From contig NZ_MJAK01000005.1 of NCBI RefSeq assembly GCF_001742745.1, positions 186,001 through 250,000 of the forward strand: DNA of 64,000 nucleotides, read 5' to 3'. The notes beneath the pieces were generated by a model, which was given only the letters and a program-made list of their open reading frames with translations, did not search any database and was not told the origin of the DNA. A program made the position numbers and the translations under genes. Shown piece after piece: positions 8,019 through 15,323 of this stretch (positions are counted from its first letter, which is position 1; the number at the start of each line of letters is the position of its first letter). The DNA is from Curtobacterium sp. ER1/6. GTDB taxonomy: Bacteria; Actinomycetota; Actinomycetes; Actinomycetales; Microbacteriaceae.

Positions 8019-9788
8019 ATGACGCATCTTCGAACACCGATCCGGTCCGAGCGCCGCCGTGGCCGTCCACGTCGTGCCGCAGCGGTCCTCTCCGCGCTCG
8101 CCGTCGCCGGGACGGCCGTGTTTGGCCTCGGGTCGGCGGCGCCGGCCTTCGCCGCCGGCAACACGCTCACGGTCGACGTCGGGACCACCGTCCGCCCGGT
8201 CACCCACGTCGCCGCCGGAGGCCTCTACGGCGTCGACACGGGCAGCACCCCGCCGCTGAGCCAGCTGTACCCGCTGCACGTCAACACGTTCACCCAGCCG
8301 CCGCCCGGCACCCAGCAGCTCGGCAACGGTGCGACGCACCCCTGCTGCGACGGCCTGCAGGTCGCCGACAAGATCACGGCCGCCGGCGGTCAGCAGTACC
8401 TCCGGCTGCCCGACGTCTTCAGCACGTTCCCCTACAACTGGGTCAGCTGGCCCGACTGGGAGTCGAAGATCCGGACGATGATCACGGCCCGGGTGAACGC
8501 CACGAGCACCACGAACATCGCCGGGTACGAGATCTGGAACGAGCCGGACGCCAACTGGGCGACCAGCACGAAGAACGACCCGAACGCCGGCAGCTACCTC
8601 GACATGTGGACCCGCACCTACCGGGACATCCGCGCGATCGACACGCTGACCCCGATCATCGGTCCGGGTGCCAGTGCGTACGACCACTCCTTCATGCAGT
8701 CGTTCATGACGAACGCGAAGAACACGAACACGCTGCCCTCCGTCGCGGTGTGGCACGAGCTCGGCGACTTCAGCTACCAGGACGTCCAGGCACACGTGGC
8801 GGACTTCCGTGGGATCGAGGACTCCCTCGGGCTGCCGCACATCCCGATCTCGATCAACGAGTACGCGTCGCCCGGCCAGGTCGACGAACCGAGCATCGGC
8901 GTGCACTACATGGCCGCGTTCGAGCGGGCCGGCATCCACGACGCCGAGCGGGCGTACTGGTACGAGGCCGGCACGATGGACGGGCTCCTGTACGACAACC
9001 TGCCCACGGCGTCCTACTGGGCCTACAAGTGGTACGGCGACCAGTCCGGGAACGTCGTCCGGACCGTCCCGCAGTCGTACCTTGACGGCGTCGCGTCCTA
9101 CGACGCGAGCCGGAAGCAGGTGAACGTCGTCTTCGGCGGTGACAGCGGCTCGAACACCGTGCAGGTGAACGGGCTCGCGGGGCTCGGCAGCCAGGTGAGC
9201 GTGCGGCTCTCGTCGACGAACACCACGGGGCGCACGACGAACCAGGCCGCCCCGAACCTCGTCTCCACGACGACGTACTCCGTGGTGAACGGCTCGATCA
9301 CCGTCCCGGTGGCGAACATGGACGCGGTCGCGGCGTACCAGCTCCTGATCACGCCGACGTCCGGGACCCCCGCGTACCAGCAGACGTACGAGGCCGAGAA
9401 CGCGACCGTCGTCAACGCGAGCCGACTGTCCTCGTCCACCGCATCGAACGGCGGGTACGTCGGACGCATCGACGGGACCGGTGACGTCCGGACGGACAGC
9501 TTCGTGGACTTCCTCGTCGACGTGCCGACCGCCAAGGCGTACACGATGACCGTCAAGTACGCGAACGCCACGGGTGCGACCGCGACGCAGGGGCTCGCCT
9601 ACAACGGTGGCGGGTTCTCCACCGTGAGCTACCCGCCGACCACGTCCGGCTGGGGGAACCCCACCGGCAGCGTCGACGTCACCGTGCAACTCAAGGCCGG
9701 CTACAACGTGATCCGCCTGGCCAAGGGATCGCCGAACTACGGCGGTGGCACCGGGTACGCGGAGCTCGACAGCATCCGCCTGCAGTAG
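8019..9788 (+). CDS. Secreted clan GH-A glycoside hydrolase with C-terminal CBM
   Basis: The protein has 589 residues. A Tat/Sec-like signal (several Arg, then a hydrophobic stretch ending in APAFAA near residue 46) predicts export. The catalytic region has clan GH-A features: IWNEP with the putative acid/base Glu at residue 175, and INEYA with the putative nucleophile Glu at residue 281. The last 130 or so residues (from YEAENATVVNA to the GYAELDSIRLQ end) look like a CBM6/CBM35 carbohydrate-binding module. I cannot assign the GH family with confidence; it resembles GH39-like proteins. From the neighbouring GH127 enzyme and importer it probably releases arabinose-containing oligosaccharides outside the cell. 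It has a strong AGGAGGAAGCA site and ends at a strong terminator. Confidence 0.8.
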   Translation: MTHLRTPIRSERRRGRPRRAAAVLSALAVAGTAVFGLGSAAPAFAAGNTLTVDVGTTVRPVTHVAAGGLYGVDTGSTPPLSQLYPLHVNTFTQPPPGTQQLGNGATHPCCDGLQVADKITAAGGQQYLRLPDVFSTFPYNWVSWPDWESKIRTMITARVNATSTTNIAGYEIWNEPDANWATSTKNDPNAGSYLDMWTRTYRDIRAIDTLTPIIGPGASAYDHSFMQSFMTNAKNTNTLPSVAVWHELGDFSYQDVQAHVADFRGIEDSLGLPHIPISINEYASPGQVDEPSIGVHYMAAFERAGIHDAERAYWYEAGTMDGLLYDNLPTASYWAYKWYGDQSGNVVRTVPQSYLDGVASYDASRKQVNVVFGGDSGSNTVQVNGLAGLGSQVSVRLSSTNTTGRTTNQAAPNLVSTTTYSVVNGSITVPVANMDAVAAYQLLITPTSGTPAYQQTYEAENATVVNASRLSSSTASNGGYVGRIDGTGDVRTDSFVDFLVDVPTAKAYTMTVKYANATGATATQGLAYNGGGFSTVSYPPTTSGWGNPTGSVDVTVQLKAGYNVIRLAKGSPNYGGGTGYAELDSIRLQ

Positions 9789-9797
9789 ACCCAGACC

Positions 9798-9835
9798 AGG
9801 ACGAGCCCGTTCCGTGCGCGGAACGGGCTCGTCCT
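9798..9835 (+). terminator. Rho-independent-type hairpin terminator
   Basis: Perfect 16-bp arms (9798-9813 with 9820-9835, starting AGGACGAGCCCGTTCC) enclose a 6-base loop, 10 bases after the glycosidase stop codon. There is no long T-tract, as is common in very GC-rich genomes. Its stem sequence is unrelated to the recurring GGACGGGAGGCG family. Confidence 0.8.
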
Positions 9836-9931
9836 GCTGCGCCCGGACCGGACGGGCCAGGTCGACCTACAGCGCGCGTCTCGTGCACGGACGGCGCGTT
9901 CCGTCCGTCTGCTGACGACGGCGTGCACGAC

Positions 9932-9952
9932 TCGCGCAAACCGGTTGCGCGA
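9932..9952. promoter_or_regulatory. Candidate operator, inverted repeat TCGCGCAA-n5-TTGCGCGA
   Basis: Eight-base perfect arms flank ACCGG, giving a CGCAAACCGGTTGCG core that resembles LacI-family sites. It lies about 150 bp before the sialidase-fold gene, in an otherwise gene-free 311-base gap (9789-10100) that also holds the terminator and a second inverted repeat. It is a likely control site for the acid-sugar operon. The regulator is not identified. Confidence 0.45.
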
Positions 9953-10000
9953 TTCGAGCAGGAATGTCAGGATGGCCTCCTCGCTCGATCGGCGGAGGAT

Positions 10001-10016
10001 GCATCAGGTCTGATGC
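10001..10016. promoter_or_regulatory. Candidate operator, inverted repeat GCATCAG-GT-CTGATGC
   Basis: A perfect 7-bp inverted repeat with a 2-base centre lies 85 bp before the sialidase-fold start codon. The size and symmetry suit a GntR-type dimer site, but no GntR gene is seen nearby, so the regulator would be elsewhere. Confidence 0.4.
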
Positions 10017-10100
10017 GCACCGCTCCCGGCGAGGACCGTTCACCGCAGAACTGCACCAGACCGCTGGTGCCCACCGTCAGAGTCGACCGGAGGACCCCGC

Positions 10101-11351
10101 ATGCACGACCCCGATGGCCGCTTGCGAGCCCGGACCGACGGAGGAGCCGAGGCGCTCCTGCCGACACCGACGGTGCAGTGCCACGCGGCGAACCTCGCCT
10201 TCCTGCCCGGGGGAGACCTCGCGTGCGTGTGGTTCGGTGGCACCCAGGAGGGCGTCTCCGACATCTCCGTCCACCTCTCGCGGCTGCCCGCGGGGACGGA
10301 CCGCTGGCTCGAACCCGTCCAGCTGAGCTCCGACCCTGCGCGTTCCGAGCAGAACCCGATCCTCTTCACGGCGCCGGACGGTGCCGTCTGGCTGCTGTAC
10401 ACCGCGCAGGTCGCCGGGAACCAGGACACCTCCGAGGTGCGGCGCCGGCTCTCCCGCGACGGCGGCGTGACCTGGGGTGAGCCGTCCCCCTTGCTCGGTG
10501 CCGACGCACCGGTCGGCGTCTTCGTGCGGCAGACGCCCGTCGTGCTCGAGGGCGGCCGGATCCTGCTGCCGGTGTTCAACTGCCGGACGGTGCCCGGCGA
10601 GAAGTGGGTCGGCAACGACGACACCGCATCGGTCTGGTACTCCGACGACGGCGGCGAGACCTGGTCCGAGGTCGCCGTGCCCGAGTCGAGCGGCTGCGTG
10701 CACATGGACATCGTGCCCCGTGCGGACGGCGTCCTCTGGGCGTGCTTCCGCTCCCGCTGGGCCGACCACGTGTACGAGTCGTGGTCGACGGACGGCGGCA
10801 TGACCTGGGCGCCCTGTCGTCCGACCGACCTGCCGAACAACAACTCGTCGATCCAGGCGCGCACCCTCGATGCCGACGGCCGGATCGCGATGGTGATGAA
10901 CCACGCGAGCAAGGCCGACGCGACGAGCCGCAGGGTCTCGCTGTACGACGAGATCGACGACGACGGGATCGCGGCCGACCAGGCCGACGGTGGTCCCCGG
11001 GTCGCCGAACCCGCGCTCGACGCCGACGGGCCCAGTGCGTTCTGGGGTGCGCCACGTGCTCCGATGACGCTCGTGGTGTCGACCCCGGACGGACGGTCCT
11101 GGCCGACCGCCTACGACATCGAGAACGGCGACGGGTACTGCCTCTCGAACAACAGCCGCGACGGCCTCAACCGCGAGCTGTCCTACCCCTCCGTGCTCCC
11201 CGACCCGGCCGGGGGACTGCACATCGCCTACACGTGGCACCGCAAGGCGATCAAGCACGTGCACCTCGGTGCCGACGTCCTCGCGGGGATCGTGTCGACG
11301 TCGTCCACCTCCGCCGGTCCGGACCTCTCTGCGAAGGAGCAGCGAGCATGA
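10101..11351 (+). CDS. Sialidase-fold (BNR repeat) protein, probable ulosonic/ulosaric acid hydrolase
   Basis: The protein has 416 residues with a six-bladed beta-propeller signature. Three Asp boxes are clear (SRDGGVTW, SDDGGETW, STDGGMTW), as in sialidases and BNR_2 proteins. It has no signal peptide, so it should act in the cytoplasm on a small imported glycoside, or on the sugar acid itself. It starts a probable operon: its stop overlaps the start of the SLC13 transporter (ATGA), followed by a VOC protein and a DapA-family aldolase. No N-acetylmannosamine genes (nanE, nanK) are present, so true sialic acid catabolism is unlikely. Sialidase-like enzymes are also known to act on plant 3-deoxy-ulosonic acids. 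The start has a GGAGGA site. Confidence 0.72.
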   Translation: MHDPDGRLRARTDGGAEALLPTPTVQCHAANLAFLPGGDLACVWFGGTQEGVSDISVHLSRLPAGTDRWLEPVQLSSDPARSEQNPILFTAPDGAVWLLYTAQVAGNQDTSEVRRRLSRDGGVTWGEPSPLLGADAPVGVFVRQTPVVLEGGRILLPVFNCRTVPGEKWVGNDDTASVWYSDDGGETWSEVAVPESSGCVHMDIVPRADGVLWACFRSRWADHVYESWSTDGGMTWAPCRPTDLPNNNSSIQARTLDADGRIAMVMNHASKADATSRRVSLYDEIDDDGIAADQADGGPRVAEPALDADGPSAFWGAPRAPMTLVVSTPDGRSWPTAYDIENGDGYCLSNNSRDGLNRELSYPSVLPDPAGGLHIAYTWHRKAIKHVHLGADVLAGIVSTSSTSAGPDLSAKEQRA

Positions 11352-12781
11352 CCCTCCCCATGGTCTTCGCACTCGCGATCACCGTCTTCATGATCGTGCT
11401 GATCATGATCGACCGCCTGCCGTTCGGTGTCCCGCCGTTGATCGCCTGTCTCCTGATGGTCGTGTTCAACGTCGTGCCGATCAACGTCGCGTTCAGCGGC
11501 TTCGCGAACGCGACCATCATCATGCTGGCGTCGTTCATGGCGGTGATCGCCGCGTTGCAGAAGACCGACCTCGTCTCGGGCTTCAAACGGATGATCACGA
11601 GACTCGGGACGAAGGGCGGGTTCCGGGCCTACGTCCTCATCATCGTGTTCGTCATGCTGGGCTGCAGCATCTTCGGCACGGGCTCCACCGCCTACTACGT
11701 CCTGGTGATCGGGCTGCTCTCGACGCTTGCCTACAACAAGAAGCTGCCGCCGTCGAAGGTCCTCATGCCGGCCGGCTTCGCCGCGAACCACCCCATGCTC
11801 CCGTTCAACGTGGCGCTGCAGTACGGCATCGTCGTCGCGGTGCTGGAGGCGACCGGCGTGCGGGAGAACATCGACCTCGTCCGGTTCTCGATCGTGAACC
11901 TCGTGCTCAGCCTCGGGTTCCTCGTCTGGTGCCTCATCGCGTACCGCCTGCTGCCCGACCACCCGATCACCGACGAAGAGTCCGACCCGCAGCGGGCGGC
12001 CGAGGCGCAGGAGCCGGCCACGGTCGGCGCGCGCAGCACCGCTGCCGGAACCGGCCCGGGCACGACCGGCCCGGGCGCGGCCGATCCGGCGACCCCCGGT
12101 CCGCACGCCGCCGAGGCGAACGCCACCGCGATCGCCTCGTCGAGCGCGACCGCCGCGGTGACCGCGCCGACGCTGGACCGTCGGAAGCAGCTGGCGACCT
12201 ACGCCTGCTTCGTCCTGGCGATCGCCGGCATGATCTCGTACAGCTACATCGGCGATGCGGGCTACGCGATCACGGGCCTCTCGGTGGCGTTGCTGCTGAT
12301 CATGAAGGTCCTCGACTTCACCGAGATCCGCGACGCCATCAGCCAGCCGATCATCATCATGTCCGCCGGCGTGATCGGCATCGCCGAGGCGCTCGGGGCG
12401 ACCGGCCTCACGAAGCTCGTCGGCGAGTCCGTCGCCGGACTGCTCGGCGGCAACGTCAGTCCCTTCCTGCTGGTATTCGGGTTCTGCGTCCTGACGAGCG
12501 TCCTCGCGACCCTCACGGGATCGACGATCGGCACGGTGTACGTGTTCGCGCCGCTGGCCATCGCGACGTGCGTCAGCCTGGGGCTGAACCCCGCGGCCGC
12601 GGCCGTCGCCATCGTCATCTCCGGGTGGAACGGTCACTTCCTGCCGATCGACGGGCTCCCCGCGATGGTGATGGGCGTCGGCAGGTACTCCCTCCTGCAG
12701 TTCTGGAAGTTCACCATCCCGATGTACTTCATCCGCCTGCTGGCCCTGACCGCCGGCGCCCTCCTGCTCTTCCCGATGTGA
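11348..12781 (+). CDS. SLC13/DASS-type carboxylate transporter
   Basis: The protein has 477 residues and is an integral membrane protein of the SLC13/ArsB-citrate superfamily. Ten or more hydrophobic helices fall in two homologous halves, separated at about residues 210-280 by a long Ala/Pro/Gly/Thr-rich cytoplasmic linker (after YRLLPDHPITDEE). Conserved-looking loops include GCSIFGTGSTAYYVL in the first half and LTGSTIGTVYVFAP in the second. Family members carry di- and tricarboxylates. It overlaps the upstream sialidase-fold gene by 4 bases and has a GAAGGAGC site. It therefore probably imports the acid sugar degraded by the downstream aldolase; a dicarboxylic sugar acid would fit the family. 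Confidence 0.82.
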   Translation: MTLPMVFALAITVFMIVLIMIDRLPFGVPPLIACLLMVVFNVVPINVAFSGFANATIIMLASFMAVIAALQKTDLVSGFKRMITRLGTKGGFRAYVLIIVFVMLGCSIFGTGSTAYYVLVIGLLSTLAYNKKLPPSKVLMPAGFAANHPMLPFNVALQYGIVVAVLEATGVRENIDLVRFSIVNLVLSLGFLVWCLIAYRLLPDHPITDEESDPQRAAEAQEPATVGARSTAAGTGPGTTGPGAADPATPGPHAAEANATAIASSSATAAVTAPTLDRRKQLATYACFVLAIAGMISYSYIGDAGYAITGLSVALLLIMKVLDFTEIRDAISQPIIIMSAGVIGIAEALGATGLTKLVGESVAGLLGGNVSPFLLVFGFCVLTSVLATLTGSTIGTVYVFAPLAIATCVSLGLNPAAAAVAIVISGWNGHFLPIDGLPAMVMGVGRYSLLQFWKFTIPMYFIRLLALTAGALLLFPM

Positions 12782-12795
12782 CGGAGCCACCCGAC

Positions 12796-13152
12796 GTGCA
12801 GAACACCTTCCAGCTCGCCCACGTGGGCATCAACAACCCCGACGCAGCAGCCGCGCAGGAGCTGTGCGACCTCTTCTGCCTCATGTTCAACCTCGACGCC
12901 CGCCAGGGGAAGAAGTCCGAGTTCGCCGGCACGTTCTTCGAGTGCGTCCGGTCGCAGTACCTCGGGACGCACGGCCACATCGGGATGTCGACCGACGACC
13001 TGGAGGCAGCGGTCGAGGAACTCACCGCGAAGGGCTTCGGCTTCGACCAGGACACCGCCGCACACTTCGAGGACGGACGGCTGCAGAACATCTACCTGGC
13101 GGGGGAGTTCGGCGGCTTCGCGGTCCACGTGATGCAGCAACCCCGTCCCTGA
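12796..13152 (+). CDS. Stand-alone VOC protein similar to the C-terminal extension of Firmicute KDPG aldolases
   Basis: The protein has 118 residues and a single vicinal-oxygen-chelate-like unit. Motifs such as LAHVGINNPD, the phrase YLGTHGHIGMSTDDLE and the ending GEFGGFAVHVMQQ closely match, from memory, the extra C-terminal domain fused to KHG/KDPG aldolase (Eda) in some Firmicutes. Here it is a separate polypeptide between a carboxylate transporter and a DapA-family aldolase. This supports a role tied to 2-keto-3-deoxy acid cleavage, perhaps as an epimerase, tautomerase or lactone-handling partner. The two His of the GTHGHI motif and later acidic residues could bind metal. The GTG start lies 14 bases after the transporter stop. 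Its biochemical function is not known to me. Confidence 0.75.
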   Translation: MQNTFQLAHVGINNPDAAAAQELCDLFCLMFNLDARQGKKSEFAGTFFECVRSQYLGTHGHIGMSTDDLEAAVEELTAKGFGFDQDTAAHFEDGRLQNIYLAGEFGGFAVHVMQQPRP

Positions 13153-13201
13153 CCCACCACCCGACCGCCTGGCCCCCCCCAGCCGACAAGGAGCACCTGC
13201 A

Positions 13202-14098
13202 GTGACCACCACGATCAGCGGCAGCATCCACGCGCTCGTCACCCCGTTCCACGACGACGAGTCGCTCGACCTCGACCAGATGCGGCTGCACACCGACCGC
13301 GCCGTCCGGGCGGGCGCCGACGGCGTCTTCTGCCTCGGCACCAACGGCGAGTTCTTCCAGCAGACCGAGGACGAACGGCTCGCCGTGCTCGAGGCGGTCG
13401 TCGACGCCACCGCGGGCCGGGTCCCGGTGTACGGCGGCGCCGGTGCCGTCGGGACGAAGGAGACCGTCCGCATCGCCCAGCGCATGCAGGCGGCGGGCGC
13501 CGACGTGCTCTCCGTCATCACCCCGTACTTCGCCGCGGCGTCGCAGGACGAGCTGTACCGGCACTTCGCGGTCGTCGCCGAGGCCGTCGACGTCCCCGTG
13601 CTCGTCTACAACATCCCCGCGCGGACCGGCAACACCATCGCCCCGGCGACCGTCGCCCGTCTGGCGGAGATCGACAACATCGCGGGCGTGAAGGACTCGT
13701 CGGGCAACTTCGACGCGATCCTGCAGCTGATCGAGCTGACCGATCCCGAGCACTTCGCGGTGCTCGCGGGGACCGACTCGCTGGTCCTGCCGACGCTGCA
13801 GGCCGGCGGCGCGGGCGGCATCACCGCCGTCGCGAACGTCTACCCCCGGACCATGGTCGAGATCACCCGGAAGTGGGCGGCGGGCGACCTCGAGGGGGCC
13901 CGCGCGGCGCAGGCGTCCATCCGCCCGCTGCGCAACCTGTTCGCGCTCGGTAACCCGAACACGATCGTCAAGGCGGCGACCAACGCCGCCGGCGAGTCCG
14001 TGGGGCCGTGCCGCGCGCCGTTCAACCTGCTGAGCGAGGCGGCGCTCGAGAAGATCGCGGACACGGTGCGTGCGGACCAGGCGGCGGGACTGGGCTGA
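13202..14098 (+). CDS. DapA/NanA-family 2-keto-3-deoxy acid aldolase
   Basis: The protein has 298 residues, normal for the dihydrodipicolinate synthase/N-acetylneuraminate lyase family. The Schiff-base lysine is K164 (AGVKDSSGNF) and the catalytic tyrosine is Y136 (LVYNIPARTGN). The carboxylate-binding motif near residues 46-50 reads GTNGE. Family members make or break a C-C bond using pyruvate. The setting (sialidase-fold enzyme, carboxylate transporter, acid-sugar kinase nearby) argues for cleavage of a 2-keto-3-deoxy sugar acid to pyruvate and an aldehyde rather than lysine biosynthesis. It is the last gene of its operon, with an AAGGAG site before the GTG start and a strong hairpin after the stop. 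Confidence 0.85.
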   Translation: MTTTISGSIHALVTPFHDDESLDLDQMRLHTDRAVRAGADGVFCLGTNGEFFQQTEDERLAVLEAVVDATAGRVPVYGGAGAVGTKETVRIAQRMQAAGADVLSVITPYFAAASQDELYRHFAVVAEAVDVPVLVYNIPARTGNTIAPATVARLAEIDNIAGVKDSSGNFDAILQLIELTDPEHFAVLAGTDSLVLPTLQAGGAGGITAVANVYPRTMVEITRKWAAGDLEGARAAQASIRPLRNLFALGNPNTIVKAATNAAGESVGPCRAPFNLLSEAALEKIADTVRADQAAGLG

Positions 14099-14115
14099 GC
14101 CAGCGCGCCCCACGA

Positions 14116-14163
14116 GACGGACGGGAGGCGCGGTGCCGGCTGGCACCGCGCCTCCCGTCCGTC
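14116..14163. terminator. Bidirectional hairpin terminator, GGACGGGAGGCG family
   Basis: Perfect 22-bp arms (14116-14137 and 14142-14163; core GACGGACGGGAGGCGCGG) with a GGCT loop lie between two convergent genes. The arms are identical in sequence to those at 59393-59440. Confidence 0.82.
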
Positions 14164-14188
14164 GAGTGGCTGAGCCGCCACCTCGTCC

Positions 14189-15160
14189 TCAGCGGTTGTA
14201 GGCCGGCATCGGTCCGCGGAGCGAAGCGGCCACGTCGTCGACGGCCTGCTGCACGTCGTCCGGCAGCGCACCCGCGGCCAGCGCGGCGAGGTTCGCCTCG
14301 ATGTTCGCGAGCCGCGACCCGCCGATCAGGACGGCGTCCACGACGGGGCGGCCGATCGTCCACCGCAGCGCGAGCTCGGCCATCGGAACCCCCGCGCCGT
14401 CCGCGATCGAGCGGAGCCGCTCCACGGCGGCGAAGACCTCGTCGTTCCAGTACCGGTCGCGGTACATGCCGGCGAGCGGCGAGGACCCGAAGCGTCCCTC
14501 CGCCGGGTGCTCGTCCGGTCGGTGCCTGCCGGTCAGGAGCCCGCCGCCGAGCGGGTTGTAGACGACCGTCGCGAGTCCGGTGCTCCTGGCGTACTCGGCG
14601 TACTCGTCGTCGATCCGGGTCGCGATGACGCTGTACACCTGCTGTCCGAGGACGGGCGCGTCGAGTCCGAGTCCCGCGGCCGTGTGCCGCAGCTCTGAGA
14701 TCTGCCAGGCCGCGAAGTTCGAGACGCCCCACGTGCGCACCGCGCCCGCGTCGACGAGCGCCCGGACGGCGGTCAGTGTCTCCTCGGCCGGGGTCGAGCG
14801 GTCGGGCTGGTGCAGGTACAGGACGTCGACGTGGTCCGTCCGGAGCCGCCGGAGGCTCGCGTGCACGCACCGCTCGACCGCCGCGGCGGACAGGGGCGCG
14901 GCACCCTCGGCGTCCGGGTTCGGCATGCCCACCTTCGTCGCCAGCACGACGTCGTCCCGGCGTCCGCCGAGCACGGTGCCGAGGATCTCCTCGCTGCGGC
15001 CGCCGGCGTACCCGTTCGCGGTGTCGATGCCGGTCCCGCCCGCCTCCAGGAACACGTCGACCATCCCGGCCGCCGTCGTCTCGTCGACGCTGTCGCCGAA
15101 GGTCATGGTGCCGAGGACGGCGGGGGCGAGCCTGCGGCCTCGGATGTCGGTGTCACGCAC
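14189..15160 (-). CDS. Aldo/keto reductase
   Basis: The protein has 323 residues with the AKR (beta/alpha)8 barrel. The catalytic tetrad is visible: Asp and Tyr in DTANGYAGGRSEE, Lys in VVLATKVGMP and His in LYLHQPDRSTP. C-terminal NADPH-binding residues lie in AVLIGGSRLANIEANL. The GTG start at 15160 is chosen for its GAGAGGA site; the frame is open 29 codons further. It is transcribed towards the DapA-like aldolase and away from the acid-sugar kinase, sharing a 163-bp divergent promoter region with the kinase. It may reduce the aldehyde-acid product of the aldolase to a four-carbon aldonate, but that is inference from the neighbours. Confidence 0.83.
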   Translation of the reverse strand: MRDTDIRGRRLAPAVLGTMTFGDSVDETTAAGMVDVFLEAGGTGIDTANGYAGGRSEEILGTVLGGRRDDVVLATKVGMPNPDAEGAAPLSAAAVERCVHASLRRLRTDHVDVLYLHQPDRSTPAEETLTAVRALVDAGAVRTWGVSNFAAWQISELRHTAAGLGLDAPVLGQQVYSVIATRIDDEYAEYARSTGLATVVYNPLGGGLLTGRHRPDEHPAEGRFGSSPLAGMYRDRYWNDEVFAAVERLRSIADGAGVPMAELALRWTIGRPVVDAVLIGGSRLANIEANLAALAAGALPDDVQQAVDDVAASLRGPMPAYNR

Positions 15161-15235
15161 TGGGTTCCTCTCGTTCGGACGCCGTCGGAGCGACTCGTCG
15201 TCGAGTCGCCGGGCGACAGCCGTGCGCACTACTAT

Positions 15236-15273
15236 TGCGTGTTTCACGCAGGTCGTCTAGCGTGTTTCGTGCA
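15236..15273. promoter_or_regulatory. Candidate DeoR operator: two GCGTGTTTC-type repeats
   Basis: TGCGTG-TTT-CACGCA (15236-15250) is a perfect 6-bp inverted repeat around TTT. A related GCGTGTTTCGTGCA follows at 15260-15273, 23 bp start to start. The pair overlaps the expected start site downstream of a TACTAT -10-like element (15230-15235) and lies before the DUF1537 kinase gene. The DeoR-family gene at the end of this unit is the natural candidate to bind it. Confidence 0.45.
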
Positions 15274-15323
15274 CACCGTCGATCCGTCGACGGGACCGTC
15301 CACCGAGCCCGAGGAGGGGTCCG

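Noticed and set aside
10101..14098. Reading the operon as sialic acid (Neu5Ac) catabolism
   Set aside because: nanE and nanK homologues are absent, and the sialidase-fold protein lacks a signal peptide; the nearby C4 acid-sugar genes fit another ulosonic acid better.
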